Notes: generated by a model not told the origin, from the letters alone. A DNA stretch of 64,000 bases from Blastobasis lacticolella (GCA_905147135.1 LR990046.1:16894501-16958500); one strand, 5' to 3'; counted from the stretch's first letter, positions 12,766 through 24,225 are shown. Numbers and translations: made by a program.

Positions 12766-13079
12766 GAAGTGTATTTGAATTTACCGCGACCGGCGCAACT
12801 TACATATATTTTTGCATTTGGCGTATGCGCCACCAAATTCCATTTCAACCTCGCGCTCGTTTTACGCGGCTGATTGGCGCTTTGAAAAGAGCAAATTACG
12901 CATTTGTTCTTGCAAGGTTCTCGGATAAGTTGGATTATTTCGCTTAGGTTTTCGACTTTTAGATAGATCTTATGAAAGAATGAGTAGGTATCTAGTCTAC
13001 AACATTATTTTGTACATATACTTTCTCAATGGGATCGTTTGGCGAAAAACTCGATATTAATTTTGTTATTCAGTAGTTT

Positions 13080-13180
13080 TTTGTCTTATGCCAGACCCGA
13101 TCGAATGCCTTGACAATGTCCAGGCTGACGAGTAACGCTTTCCCCTTACTCTCAATGGCAGCTGCTCTTCGGTGGGTTAG
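13080..13180 (-). pseudogene. reverse transcriptase fragment, motif A region
   Basis: The minus strand reads ALLVSLDIVKAFDRVWHK, which is RT motif A with the catalytic Asp and the AFD signature of jockey/CR1-like LINEs. The frame is open for only about 30 codons and neither flank continues into recognisable RT. It is a small dead fragment. Confidence 0.7.
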
Positions 13181-13756
13181 CTTTGCACCTTAAACCTAAA
13201 CATATTACTGTTCAATGACTAAAGTAACTTCTTGAGTTTTATCTTTTCTCATTGACTGGTAGATTTACGCCCGATTGCACTAAACTTTAAGTGATAATTT
13301 AAAATATTCCTAACAAGAAAAAGCATTGCACCAACAGTGAAAATTAAACTGTGACAGGCTAGTTTCCCACGATCGCGGTCTAGCGCGAATACTTTTTACG
13401 TATGTCTAAATGTGATTATCGTTCTACGGTTTAACTCCTCGTAGACGTTGTCTGTCTTGTAATGAGGAGGAATCTCAAAACTTACAGTGAACGCTGCTCC
13501 TCCTATAACTCATTATAGGTGTATTTCTATCGCCTCTCCGATGACTGATTCTGGAAATCTGTTTGACCGACCGTTTTGGCGACTCATTTATCATATACGG
13601 TCTCGTTCCTCCAATTACGTCCAAACTGTCGCTCACACGCGCTGTTGCGGATTCTGCCCCAATAAATTCAATCAATGCACTACTTAGTTATTGACCGAAA
13701 TACGACTACGTATTTTTTAATAAACATGTTTTGTTATCTATTAGACACTCGAAGAG

Positions 13757-13843
13757 AGTCGGTGGTCGAGCGGTTAGAGTATACGACTCGTAAGCCAGAG
13801 GTCCCGGGTTCGAATCCCGCTCCGGCCATGTACCCATGACTGT
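13757..13843 (+). mobile_element. SINE A head, truncated after the tRNA-like part
   Basis: GTCGGTGGTCGAGCGGTTAGAG (A box) and CGGGTTCGAATCCC (B box) end in CGGCCATGTACCCATGAC, the SINE A head/body junction. The expected body is then replaced by an inverted copy of the last 17 bp. It could be mistaken for a tRNA gene, but the continuation into GTAC.CATGAC marks it as SINE. Confidence 0.7.
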
Positions 13844-13866
13844 TACGGGACAGTCATGGGTACATG
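13827..13866. repeat. perfect 17-bp palindrome with 6-nt loop at a SINE breakpoint
   Basis: CATGTACCCATGACTGT, loop TACGGG, exact reverse complement. The left arm is SINE A sequence and the right arm replaces SINE body. Confidence 0.85.
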
Positions 13867-13929
13867 GGTACGGGACATTACCGCCGAGTTGATTATAGAT
13901 ACTTACTGGCCTGCCGATAGCTAAAGCTA

Positions 13930-14070
13930 TTTAGACCGCCGAGGATAGAACGACATGGAAAAGTCTTGTGCAGCGAGTGGTTAACATTTTAGACTAGACA
14001 CGACCTTCAGCAATGAAGATGCCGACAAAGAAGAGAGTTATCTTTTCTGCAGAGCTACACGGCCTGTGCG
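13930..14070 (+). pseudogene. LINE C-terminal fragment (AEDRTTWKSLVQRV)
   Basis: From 13938 the plus strand reads AEDRTTWKSLVQRVVNILD and then a stop. Another frame gives NEDADKEES. This resembles the C-terminal end of RTE-type LINE proteins, where a D-R..W.SLV block precedes the tail. It is broken by frameshift and stop. Confidence 0.45.
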
Positions 14071-14079
14071 AATTTAGTA

Positions 14080-15980
14080 TATCTACATCCGATAAGTACT
14101 TGTGTACTAGCGGTGCCCCATGTTTTCATCCGCCGCCCACGGCCCCGGACCTACCGCGTCGCTTGGCTTTTCCGCGCTATTTCTTTATTTTAGGCAAATT
14201 GCCCGGCTTCTAAGGGTCGTAGCGTGAATAATATTTGATATGTTACTGGTAGTACCAGATATTAGGCGTTCAAACAAACTCTAGCTTTAAACTGACTTCC
14301 CGGTTTGACGAACTAAATCTAATTAAGTATATCAATAGATCAGTTAATCGATCTACAAGGGAGTCGATTCCAGAGACGTAACCGAGAGCCGAACAAACAA
14401 TATTGTATACTTGGAGCTCTAACGAGGTGGTTTTCTCCGTACTGATCCAAACAAAGTCTAATATCCACGGTTAGAGTCAACGCCTTTCAAGGCAGGTACA
14501 CATAACTGTGAAGAGTGATATAGTACAATAGAATAATCGCGCTCAGCCATTTTCCACTTTTCCTGGCTTTGGAAATCGTAAGCGAAGATTTTGTGTTTAT
14601 TTACAAGTTAAGGATTCCTCGCTTCAAACGTGTGAATGTTACATGAGTTTTTTCGGTCTTGACTGTCGGAAAGACTACAATCAAATATTTAATTTCGATA
14701 ATGCTTACTCGTCAGGTTATCTTAAAGACATATTCATCATTTGCACTGACTGTGAACTCCGGTCACAAATAATTTACTGCATATTCCTTTCCATCATGCG
14801 AACTTCTACAGCGATTCTTTCACAATCCAGAAAGTCTACTGCTTGACTGATATTGTTGTACAATAAAGTTTTAAATGAATAATATAAAAAGGTGGCCGTA
14901 CAGTCTTTAAATGATGGTTGATGGTGACTCAACTAACAATAGGCTAAGTTGTGACTTGGTTTCTGTATGACAGACAAAAGTTATAATATGACAGACAATA
15001 GTCATAATAATGTCTGGAAAAACTGGCAGCAAAACCCATTGTGTAATGTCACGCCTAAAGGAAATGGTTGTCTGTGGTTAATGACTCCCCATTTACATAC
15101 AAATTAGTTCAGTCCTGCTTTGAGGATTTGTAAATAGATTAAATTATTAAGATTTTAGTACTAAAATTCATTTAAAAACCATGGGAAGCCCATCGCGTAC
15201 TTAAGTATAAGAATAAAGCTAGGTTGCGGTGGTTTAAATATTCATAAAGAACCATGCCCATAGTTAAACTCGATTTGATTTACCTAGTAATATTTTATTT
15301 CATTTGGTTTGAAAAGCATGAATCCAAAATTAAATAAACTGAACAATTTGATACTAATTTTGTTTTTTTTTTTTGTAGCGCAAAATGTTCACCAAACGGG
15401 TCGGATTTTGCCCAATGATTTTAAGCTCCCTCTTTTACTTTCAGGGTTTCAATAAAATATGTTTCCTTTTTTTTCTAAATAACACAATCTATTTGCTTTG
15501 CAAGGAGCGTCTCTCCAGGCGGGTCAACTAAGTCGATTTCTACGAAAACGGAATACACACAGATGTCCAGGTAAATGAACTTTTTATTGAATCCCATGTG
15601 GATTTACAGCAAAAAGAACAGCAATGAATAGGAAAAATCGTGAAGATTGGTAAACGTAGCTTTGAAAGTAAATAAATTTCAAATTGTACTGAGGATATTT
15701 TCACCATTCCAGTAGGTAAATACGTGAATCTACTAACGCACCCAAGAGTCACATCAACATGATTTACCTTCCTCAATAATTAAAAATTTCCATTAACCTA
15801 AAATGTTTGAGGAAATAATTGCTTTATTTTGCATTTTAATTCTTGCTTAACCCAAAAATAATTCCCTCTTAAAACTGTCAGAGACTTTTACATATACTTT
15901 TAATAATTTACTACTTAACGACAGAAAACAAGTTATAGTTATATGCATAGTCTTAAAAAAAGCGTTCGACACGTTGCAAT
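14080..15980. other. no feature recognised
   Basis: Short ORFs only, with no family likeness. There is a T-run at about 15361-15376. Confidence 0.3.
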
Positions 15981-15984
15981 ATAA

Positions 15985-16040
15985 CCAGCGGTACCTCTCG
16001 CTTGTCAGTCGGACAACCTAACTACTCGGCCACCGACGTT
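15985..16040 (-). mobile_element. SINE A head fragment
   Basis: The plus strand reads GGTACCTCTCGC..AGTCGGAC..ACTACTCGGCCACCGACG, the reverse complement of the SINE A tRNA-like head. The body is absent. Confidence 0.65.
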
Positions 16041-16055
16041 TCGACGATGATTTTT

Positions 16056-16090
16056 AAATGAATATTAATACTTTATATTAATATTCATTT
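16056..16090. repeat. perfect short hairpin, 15-bp arms, 5-nt loop
   Basis: AAATGAATATTAATA, loop CTTTA, exact reverse complement. It lies immediately beyond the SINE A head fragment. Confidence 0.75.
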
Positions 16091-16099
16091 GAAAAATAA

Positions 16100-17800
16100 T
16101 ATTCACTTAATTATTTGCAACTCCTTAAAGTCAAACCGAAGAATTTTTGTAACTTCTTACCGACTTGTAACGTGTGTAACCAATAAATAATTTGATTTGA
16201 TTTCCGGGGTAAATTCATTTTGTATGAAAATGGGGTGTAACTAACCACAGGCAATAATTTCTTTTAGGCGTTACCGTATACGTTGGACCGATTAACCCTT
16301 TATTCTTTATTTTTACATCTGTTTCAAGTGTATTTTTATAATACATGCTTTTAATGTAAGTTATGATTTTCTTGAATTTTTAACTCACCTTATCTTATCT
16401 TATCTTACCTTGAAATCATAGGAGAAAGGGAGATATTTTTAAAACATTTCACTATAATAGATAGGTACCTAATCCATTAATGGGCCTTCTGGCAATTCCA
16501 GGAGTATCTCCAGTGTGTAAACCCATAGAACACAGAACAGTAGTAAACCATACCGTTTATATCCGTATTCTATCCAAGAAATCAATCGTAAACCGTTAGA
16601 CGCTGTCCTAATTAGCCCGTCGCACGACCGTTGCCAATTAGGCCAGCGCCTTAGTCACTGCCTTCTATGTAACTAGATCCAGATCACACTGTAAAATAAT
16701 TATAATCAGAGTCAATATTGTTATATGACGGATTCCCTAATGTCATCCACTGTATTTAAGACTATGACTGGATTGAATGACTATTGTGTTTTGTTTGGGG
16801 TAAGGGCCTGTACAAATACTCGTAGATGAGGATTCTCCTTTATTCGTAATGGCTTTTGTCGCTGCCCAACTGTTATTTTAGGATTTAACCGAAGAATATA
16901 TTAAAATATGTACGTATATACTCCTAAATAATATCTACTGAGCACACTTTTCGAATAAACCTGTATCACATCCACAAGGGAGTCGTGTGAATAGCTTCGG
17001 CGTCTCGCCGGAGCAAATGGAGCGAGACAAAAGAAAACATTGAACCTGTTGTTTTGTGGTGGTGTAAGGTGAAGATTTTATTGTTCTTTCATACAATTCT
17101 TAATTTGTATCAAGATGGCTTTACCTTGTTATAAATCAATTTCTTTATCATCTTATTGTCACTGTAAGTCTACATGAAGAGATAGCCATAATAGGTACAT
17201 AACAGCATGATAACAGCTTACAAATCTATCAAGTAAGTTTCTGACTAAGTTTCGGACTGCAGGTGTAGGTATTTCAGCATGAGTGTTTCGTACGTAGGAG
17301 GTGCCGCCATTGGAACGCCATATTTAGAAATCTTATAGATCTCTATTTTCTTGGATTGGAATCGGAGGCAAACATAGACCGTTAACGCTCTTATTAGTAG
17401 TAGGTATCTTAAATACACTATGGGAAACGCCACAATCAAGATATAATCAACATTCCAGTATGTTTCTATTACATTAAAATACCGCAAACAAAATGACACC
17501 GTATATAATTATATCCCAAGCTAAAGGGAGCTTTAAAGGATTAAGTACATCCACAATGCTCTGTACAAATTAATTTTTAATCAAATTACCTTCCATGTTT
17601 ACGTTGCCCTGGGGTGGGACCGTTTTAATTTAAGTTAAGTTTCCCATCAACAATCGGACAGTGACTAATTCGGTCGTCAGCAGTGAGTTATAGTCTCGCA
17701 TGATAATCGTTAATCTAGCAGTTGGAGATTTAGCAGTCAGTCAAGCGACTAATTGTGGCCTTAGCAGTGCAACCCTATTGTATACGTATATACATTTACA
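16100..17800. other. no feature recognised
   Basis: AT-rich. A short (CTTAT)n run lies near 16388-16410. No supported gene. Confidence 0.3.
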
Positions 17801-17804
17801 CTTA

Positions 17805-18045
17805 CGCCTGTATCCCATAGGGGTAACTACGATCCTGACACACCTCTTTTGCCTCTTCCACGTTCATATTTACATCGGTTAAGTCCTGACTTGCCATTTT
17901 TGGAAGGTCATTAATTTGATCAATATATTCCCTTTTCGAGCGCTCATTTTCAACCTTTCACACATATATGCCTTTCATCCTTTCATCTATCCTCTCCGCG
18001 TGTCCAAACCATCTTCTATCTCTGTCGGATAACCGTCGACTAAGT
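17805..18045 (-). pseudogene. LINE C-terminal remnant (RWFGHAERID ... NVEEAKEVCQDRS)
   Basis: The minus strand reads DRDRRWFGHAERIDER, then YIDQINDL and MNVEEAKEVCQDRS..YPYG. These match the C-terminal region of a common lepidopteran LINE polyprotein, where a RWFGH-ER block, a Y.DQI block and NVEEAKEVC.DRS occur in this order. Stops and frameshifts break the reading. The protein ends near 17805, followed by a short 3' UTR. No start or RT core is present. Confidence 0.65.
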
Positions 18046-18262
18046 TTACATATATTCAAATATTGTTTGAACTACTGAACCGATTTTAATAAAATGAAGC
18101 TACGACCCATCTCGATTAAACTGACTTTTAAACAAAGAAATCCGAATCGAAATCGGTCCATCTGTTCGGGAACTACGAAGCCATAGACAGACACACACTT
18201 CCACATATTATACATACACACACGCCAAACTTATAGCATACCTCTTTTTTCGTCGGAGGTTA
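18036..18262 (+). repeat. dispersed repeat, copy 1 (ACTACTGAACCGATT family)
   Basis: AAGTTTACATAT.TTCAAATATT, AACTACTGAACCGATT, GATTAAA.TG, GTTCGGGA.CTAC, ACAGACACACAC and a final GGAGGTTAA align along their length with 34601-34828. Non-coding. Confidence 0.65.
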
Positions 18263-18737
18263 ACAATTTTATGGGTAGGTATGTACTATAAGCACCTATA
18301 TGGTCGATGTTTTCGCCATACTTTCCTTAGCACCGTTACATTTCATGTGCAAAACTAACTGTAATTTGGCCCGAGTTAGTAATTGCGTACCTCCCATGAA
18401 ATTGTTCCCAGAAAACTTGTTTGTAAACACCGACCCATATCCACCAACAATAAGCGTCAAAGTATTTAAAGGGTGGTAGTAAATAAGACATCATTCGCAG
18501 TCTCAGAAGACGAATATATTTATTTGCCGTCAATATGTTTGTACCGGGTGGAAGTTTCAGTTATCATGACTCAGCGGGAAAAAGTTAAAATATAATTATT
18601 TTCTCATCACAACTGCAAAAATTGGTATGTTATACAACCATATACTACAGAATGTGAGAGAACTGACTTCTTGTGATCGCTATGTTTTAACAGTACAATA
18701 TAAATTATGAGCAATAATAATAAAATGCCTTTCTGAA

Positions 18738-18918
18738 AAAATGATCTAAACCTGCCGGTGTCAGGAATGAGATCCCGCAGGAGGCCCAAGAAACAATGGA
18801 TTAATCGCCGAGTCGGATCGAGAACCAATCTACGACGTGAGGGCTGAAAACCGGGCGAAGAGTTAAAAAAAAGTAGGAAAGCAGAACCCGGGATGGATGC
18901 TAATACGATGATGACCCT
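18738..18918 (+). pseudogene. RTE-type LINE 3' end, 5'-truncated
   Basis: Reads NLPVSGMRSRRRPKKQWINR, which matches the RGRPKKRWMD block near the end of RTE proteins. It continues to a GGATGGATGCTAATACGATGATGACC end like the 3' termini at 46.4 and 52.9 kb. The long opposite-strand ORF here is a shadow. Confidence 0.65.
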
Positions 18919-19019
18919 ACTAACTAATGCAAATATCATTCTGTATGTGTTGTGGTAAATATTGATGTCCAGTAGAGAAGAATAGCATCTAATTTTTGAG
19001 TATAACCAACGAAGACCTC

Positions 19020-19195
19020 CGTATACACAAAAAATGGGCAGCAGCTTTTTCTATTAAGTTAAGTTCTAGTTGAGTATGTGTTTTCAACACTGCGATCTCC
19101 AACCCGCCTGTCAAACGTGGAGTTTATGGTAAAACCCTCTACTAATTTTGGTGAAGCCTAGTCCACAAGTGGACCGCTAAGGCTCTGTTGATGTA
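19020..19195 (+). mobile_element. second RTE-like family, fragment
   Basis: AAAAAATGGGCAGCAGC..TGCGATCTCCAACCCGCCTGTC..GTGGAG.TTATGG is homologous to 12605-12720. The end is diverged. Confidence 0.6.
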
Positions 19196-19734
19196 TGTAA
19201 TATATTTAGAGGGTGCTCTACGTTATTCGCTGATATTCGTAGTTACAGCTTCAGTAATATTAAAATATTTTTGACATCTCATCAGGATTTTTGTTCAGAA
19301 CAATGTGTAGCTCAGCCCTTCCACTCTGAACAGCCTGTATGTTGCCCAATGTACCTATTGTAAGTTGCCCGGAGGGCGCGAGGGGTCAACAGACATGTAG
19401 GTACATTTGTGTTACTCTCATCCAGTGTAACCACGCTCGGCCCGGAGTTTTTGCAAACAACTACGATTGTGTTGTGCTAATGTTTGGCTGTTACGCTGTG
19501 TATGCACGTGTTTTATTGCTTTGCTTGTGTAGGTCTATCTATACATACATTGTGTTATACGAACCGCCGCGATGCTTCTGGCTCTAGAATGCGATATACA
19601 GAAACTGCTCCGACTTTTGGGTGAAAACGCGGAAATTTACAGTAGGTATGTTGTGAGGAAGGTTAAAATAAAGTAGTTTGCACTTGTAAAGTCAGGTCGC
19701 TAGATTATGACGATGCCACGCGGAAATGCCTTAT

Positions 19735-20035
19735 GGTGTCTGGTAGAGTAGAGCATAGCACTGACTTAAAGGAGAGGTGAGAGTATCGAAAGGCGGGTGT
19801 CTTTGAAGCAGATCAGGTAACTCGAACTGAACGTAACGTAAACGCCAACAGCATCAAGAGCTGACGAGAGTAACAAGATGGCGAAATTAAGTTAGAGTTA
19901 GGTGGATGCTCCAGGACCGACGTAGGTACTGAAAATAAAATAGATAATGTTCTAAACACTTGTAATCTCCAGCAAGCTTGGCAAGCGTGAGGCTTATGGT
20001 AAAAGCTTCCACCGATGTGGGAGACTTAAATCCTA
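19735..20035 (+). mobile_element. second RTE-like family, decayed fragment
   Basis: GGTGTCTGGTAGAGTAGAGCATAG and, further on, AATCTCCAGCAAGCTTGGCAAGCGTGAGGCTTATGG correspond to the two conserved blocks of the copy at 12513. Confidence 0.45.
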
Positions 20036-20869
20036 TTATGGATAGACTCAAGACTGTTATAGATACCATTACCCATCCCCTTATCCATATAAGGGGTTGC
20101 CTTATTCCATAAATAGAACAATGTACAGTCGCGGAAACTGAATGTTTAACAGTTTCCTCGCATTCTTCGCAGATCTTCGCGTTTCTTCTCAATTTGTTCG
20201 CATTATTACGAGAAATATACGACATACCACACGTAAAAAATAATTCACGGCCAGTTTCAGTCCTAATATTATGTCAACTTGCAAAACATTTAGTTTCCTC
20301 GACTGTACACGTACTCTTGCATGCGGCTGTAACAGTATATATATGGGACAGATGATAATAATTTAAAAAAACTTGTGCAGTCCGTCAATTAATAGAGTAG
20401 GTTGTTCCTATGTAAGTATAGAGGTAGGTAAATCTTATAAATTTGACAAAATAAATGTTGTCCTAAATAAAAACGTTCAGAAAAATTAACTATTAAACTT
20501 AATCATTTTATAATCGAAAAAAAATGATCAATTTGAAGTCTTCGTGTAGATATTAGGTAGGTAGAGTAGGTACTCTTGTATGGTATTCCAAGGTAAGTAA
20601 CGTGCAATGCCCTATTATGTCATCTTTGGAGTTTTTCCTCTAATTAATTAAATATTTTCCTGCTCGAGTATAATGTGACCTTCGACTTTACTTTGAATAA
20701 GAACCTATATTGATATTTCTTTTAATACCCATAGACGAGCTCGTATTAATTGACTTTTTAAAATATAACGTGAAATCGAAGTCACTCAGTGAGCGTTGGG
20801 AAGGTCTAATACGGAGTTTCTCTTTTCTTCTTGCTTTAGGGAGGCTCGCGTAAGTAACCCTTACAGGGG

Positions 20870-21060
20870 AACTTTAACAAATTGGATCATGGTTAAACAT
20901 GCAATAGCCTGAAAGTAGGCTTCATCACGATGTTTTCTTTCACACGGTTAGTGATAAACTCAGAAAAATATCATTGGTACATGGCGGCAGTGGGATTCGA
21001 ACCCGGGACCTCTCGTTTTCAAGTCGGACCCTTTAACCACTAGGCGCCACCGACGCTCCA
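20870..21060 (-). mobile_element. SINE A copy, lacking its 3' part
   Basis: Reverse-strand tRNA-like head (B box as GGGATTCGAACCC, end GCGCCACCGACGCTCC) and part of the body (TTCATCACGATGTTTTC). The 3' tail half is missing. Confidence 0.75.
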
Positions 21061-21436
21061 TTATTTCAACATTAAAATGGTTAGATAATCGGTAAAAACG
21101 AGGGCAAAGTCCACCAAATTGTTACGGCCTGTTTGACGATGGTGACATTATCGTAAGAGCAAAATGAACTACGAAATGTGTACATGTTATAACATTCAAG
21201 CCTGTGGCTACACGCGATTGATAGAGTGGCGATAACGTATCTTCCCGTTAATGTGTTTACACGACGACGCAATTAGCTTTTCTGTTACTTTTGCGTTACG
21301 CGATCGAACAAATGCGATACCTGCTTAGTAAATGTCTGGATCAATCTGGTACTTTTACGTTGACGTATGGGGGATTATTTTCTTATTTATGTCGTTTTGC
21401 CGAATTGATCCCGGGCGCTCCACCGTGTGTAAAAAA

Positions 21437-21545
21437 ATTCGGTGGTCTAATACTTACCTACTCTAAACAGCGCTGTCCCTACGAGTAGGTACCGCGATTA
21501 GTAGGTTCACCCAATAGATATCGCTTTCGAAAAATCTGTTATTAT
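21437..21545 (+). repeat. direct duplicate A (uninterrupted)
   Basis: The ~110-bp segment from TCGGTGGTCTAATAC through CTAAACAGCGCTGTC and GAGTAGGTACCGCGATTAG to AATCTGTTA recurs at 21772-22015, where it is split by an insertion. Confidence 0.8.
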
Positions 21546-21771
21546 ACCACAAAAATAACGTTTAGGCTGACACCTGGGGCCTACCACCTACCACGAGCGC
21601 TTATAGCAGGATTTCAATTGAACTGGCCTACTGAGAACGAGATATGGTTACTTGACCCATAATTTTGTGTCTTTCACAACTGAACTGCGCGGAACATGGA
21701 TGATTTTTTAAATTTCATGTTCTGTCCCCGTGAACTCAAACATAGGTAGATACAAATAATCTATAAAATTG

Positions 21772-22015
21772 TCGGTGGTCTACTACCTACCTACTCTAAA
21801 CAGATTAGATTAGATAGATTAACTCTTTATTGCACACAAAATCACAGGAAATAACATTTAACAGGTATATTTAAACATTGTGGGCAAAGGCAGCCATATC
21901 GCTACAAGCGATCTCTTCCAGGCAACCCATGTCAACAGCGCTGTCTCTTACGAGTAGGTACCGCGATTAGTAGATTGACCCATAGATATTCGCTTTTGAA
22001 AAGTCTGTTACTATT
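21772..22015 (+). repeat. direct duplicate B, split by a retroposon
   Basis: Homologous to 21437-21545 once the 130-bp insert at 21804-21933 and one copy of its AACAG duplication are removed. The break falls inside CTAAACAG|CGCTGTC. Confidence 0.8.
21804..21933 (-). mobile_element. 130-bp 5'-truncated LINE 3' end with AACAG target duplication
   Basis: On the minus strand the insert runs GACATGGGTTGCCTGGAAGA..GCTGCCTTTGCCCAC..TGCAATAAAGAGTTAATC and ends in short TAATC-type repeats. AATAAA is present. AACAG flanks it at 21799-21803 and 21934-21938, and duplicate A preserves the empty site. The sequence is a familiar lepidopteran LINE terminus. Confidence 0.8.
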
Positions 22016-22154
22016 TCACTAAATATAGAAATAAACAAAAATTGTAACAAAAACGAAACTTCAGAAGTGCACTAAAAAGTAAAAAATAATAGCGTACATT
22101 CGTTCCTTGAGTATACTGCAATTATCCCTTTTGATGTATATAATCCTAACCTTA

Positions 22155-22350
22155 TCCTTAGCTTTCAACCTGATTGTTTCACTGTTTCAAGAGATTGCAG
22201 ACCTGAGTATTTGACATTAATTTCCGTTTGATACCTCTACGCGGTCCTGAGAAAAAGGGTCTTGACAGACGGACGGTCGGACGGACGGAGAACAAAGTGA
22301 TCCTAACAGGGTTCCGTTTATTTTCTGTTGAGGTACAGAACCCTAAAAAC
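22155..22350 (+). repeat. dispersed repeat ending in AACCCTAAAAA
   Basis: GACAGACGGACGG..GAACAAAGTGATCCTAACAG, GGTTCCGTTTATTTTC and AGGTACAGAACCCTAAAAAC form a pattern common in lepidopteran genomes. A reverse-strand scrap may lie at 57846-57870. Confidence 0.5.
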
Positions 22351-22378
22351 ATAATTGATTGGAATTTACTTCACTCAC

Positions 22379-22443
22379 AGTATCTGTGACTCCATTCTCT
22401 ATTCCCGAGGGCAGTTCCACCATGGTCTCCAGTCGTTTCTGAC
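22379..22443 (-). CDS. candidate internal coding exon, 65 nt
   Basis: On the minus strand a pyrimidine-rich stretch ends TTTTCGTTGCAG, followed by 65 nt and then GTGAGTGAAG, a strong donor. Two frames are open. The frame with two leading bases reads QKRLETMVELPSG..GVTDT and ends exactly at a codon boundary. The frame with one leading base reads SETTGDHGG.... Neither could be tied to a family. No partner exon was identified, and the sequence is not part of a repeat seen elsewhere in this window. It could be an exon of a host gene whose intron fills this region, or a chance arrangement. Confidence 0.35.
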
Positions 22444-22511
22444 CTGCAACGAAAACAAAAGTAATATTTATAAAAAATGATTTCGTATAATTCTAGGAAA
22501 TTCTATTCATC

Positions 22512-22910
22512 TATATGTCGCAGCCGGATGGTTAAATTAGCCGGTTAACTAAAAGGCTAGCTTTTTTAGCAATTATTTAGTTGAAAATTTTCCAATTTCA
22601 TAAGATTTTAAAGCGATGTTGAAAGAACGATATTGCCTCGAGTTTACGCAGCTCTTTCACACATTGTTCCAATGCTAACCTACCCACAATAACTTCAAAG
22701 TATAAAAATAGTTTGCATTAGGTTTCTATTCGGTTAGTTTAGGTTAGCAGTATGACAATGAATGGAAGAGCTCCGTAAACTAGAGGCAATATCGTTCATT
22801 TGACTTTACTTTCAAAGTTCATGAATTTGGCCAATTTTCAATTAAATAACTGCTTAAATAGCTAGCCGTTTAATTAACCGGCTAATTTAATAATTTGGCT
22901 GCGACATATA
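22512..22910. mobile_element. ~400-bp foldback MITE
   Basis: The left half (TATATGTCGCAGCC, then TTAAATTAGCCGGTTAA, GGCTAGC, AACGATATTGCCTC) is repeated inverted in the right half to GGCTGCGACATATA. The arms are ~180 bp with some mismatches and leave only ~35 bp in the centre. TA at both outer ends would fit a TA target duplication. It has no coding capacity. Confidence 0.85.
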
Positions 22911-22964
22911 CATAATACCAATATGCTTAAACAAATATCTTTAGAAGATTACAATCAACAGTTG

Positions 22965-23035
22965 CCCTCGCGAATGAGGAGAGGTTTGCCAGAACTTCCA
23001 CGCTTGGCAGACGTCTTAAAGATCGCAGTATTGAC
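22965..23035 (-). mobile_element. second RTE-like family, small fragment
   Basis: The plus strand reads GAGGAGAGGTTTGCCAG..CTTCCACGCTTGGCAG..AGATCGCAGTATTGACA, the reverse complement of the TGCGATCTCC..GCCAAGCGTGGAG block at 12660-12700. Confidence 0.5.
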
Positions 23036-24004
23036 AACTGCCTTTCGTGCGACCGCGAAAATTTGGGTTACGCCGTGTTCCCGTGGGAAGTCTTTGTCGC
23101 ATATTGTCCCTTTCTCAAAATGTCCCTCTACTTTTTTATTATTATTATATACATAGTTTTTATTACAATATGTACAAACTTAAAACTACCAAACAAATAA
23201 AAAAAAATTACATATAAAAAACTGATTCTAGATCGCTGCCGTTACCTCGTTGAATGGCCAAACTAATACGGCCAAATGTCCCTTGGTAGCAAAAGGTCCC
23301 TTTCTCATAATGCCTCTTTACTTTGAATTTCAGGATGAATTATAGCCTATATGTTATTCTTGTATTATACCTTAGTCATATATCCTCGTATTTTGTCACA
23401 CGTAGATTCGATTTGCGTTTAAATCTCGCAAAGTAAACCTTTTGAACCCGTTCACACGAGGGCTATCAACAACACAGGCCATTGCCATTGGTTGCTTACA
23501 CATCGTAATTTAAAACGATCCGATTTCCGTTTCCCCTTTGATGTTTCGCGTAAAGCCGAAATCACCAAGTGCAACCACTGGGCAATAATTAAGCGAACAA
23601 ACATTCTTGTTCAGATAAAGCGGTATTGAACTTTTTTCACTGGAAACTTATTATTTCATTAAAAATGGGGTTAACATCGACATACAATTTTAACCCTTAT
23701 TTAATATAATGGGAATATAATAAGCTGTAGGTACATTTAGTTCTGCTCAATTCCCAGTAGTAAACATTCTTTATATCAATTGATAGACAAAATAGGCTTA
23801 CGGGCTACCGATGCGTGGTCTACATCAAAAACCACAAGAAACGTAGTTCTCGCAGCAAATAGTCAAATGCTACTCCACTGCCAAAGCTACGGATCCCCAT
23901 GGTGCACTGGATGTATGTATAAGGATCTAACCCATTAGCAGAAACAGGCTATGTACCTTATTACATGCTTTTATTTAACTCGCAATGTACATATTGTGTA
24001 TGTT

Positions 24005-24225
24005 CGGGGCAAATCTTGCCAGCCTAATTTGACCCACTTCCCGGTGTCCAACTAAGCTGAAATTTGGTATACCTATGTAACTTGGATGACAATGCATTCA
24101 TATGGAGCTGGTCTGATGATGGAGTCTGATGATGGAAGAAGGTGGTAATAGGAACTAATGAACACAATAAGATGTTGTTATGAAAAATATTTGCATTTGA
24201 GAACGTATTTAAATTAGTATTGTTT
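24005..24225 (+). repeat. dispersed repeat, copy 1 (TTTGACCCA.TTCCCGG family)
   Basis: TTTGACCCACTTCCCGGTGTCC, AGCTGAAATTTGG, CTGATGATGGAGTC, GGTGGTAATAGGAACT and a later ATGAAAA.ATTT align with 35045-35245. It is a familiar lepidopteran repeat. This copy holds an extra CTGATGATGGA duplication. Confidence 0.6.

Noticed and set aside
13757..13830. tRNA gene
   Set aside because: A and B boxes are present, but the sequence continues into the SINE A body junction and lacks a convincing acceptor-stem pairing. The same head occurs in many SINE copies.
18607..18939. 110-aa minus-strand ORF with hydrophobic stretch
   Set aside because: Antisense of the RTE fragment at 18738-18918, which explains its openness.
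19887..20225. 112-aa minus-strand ORF
   Set aside because: Overlaps a decayed repeat and has no family likeness or convincing start.
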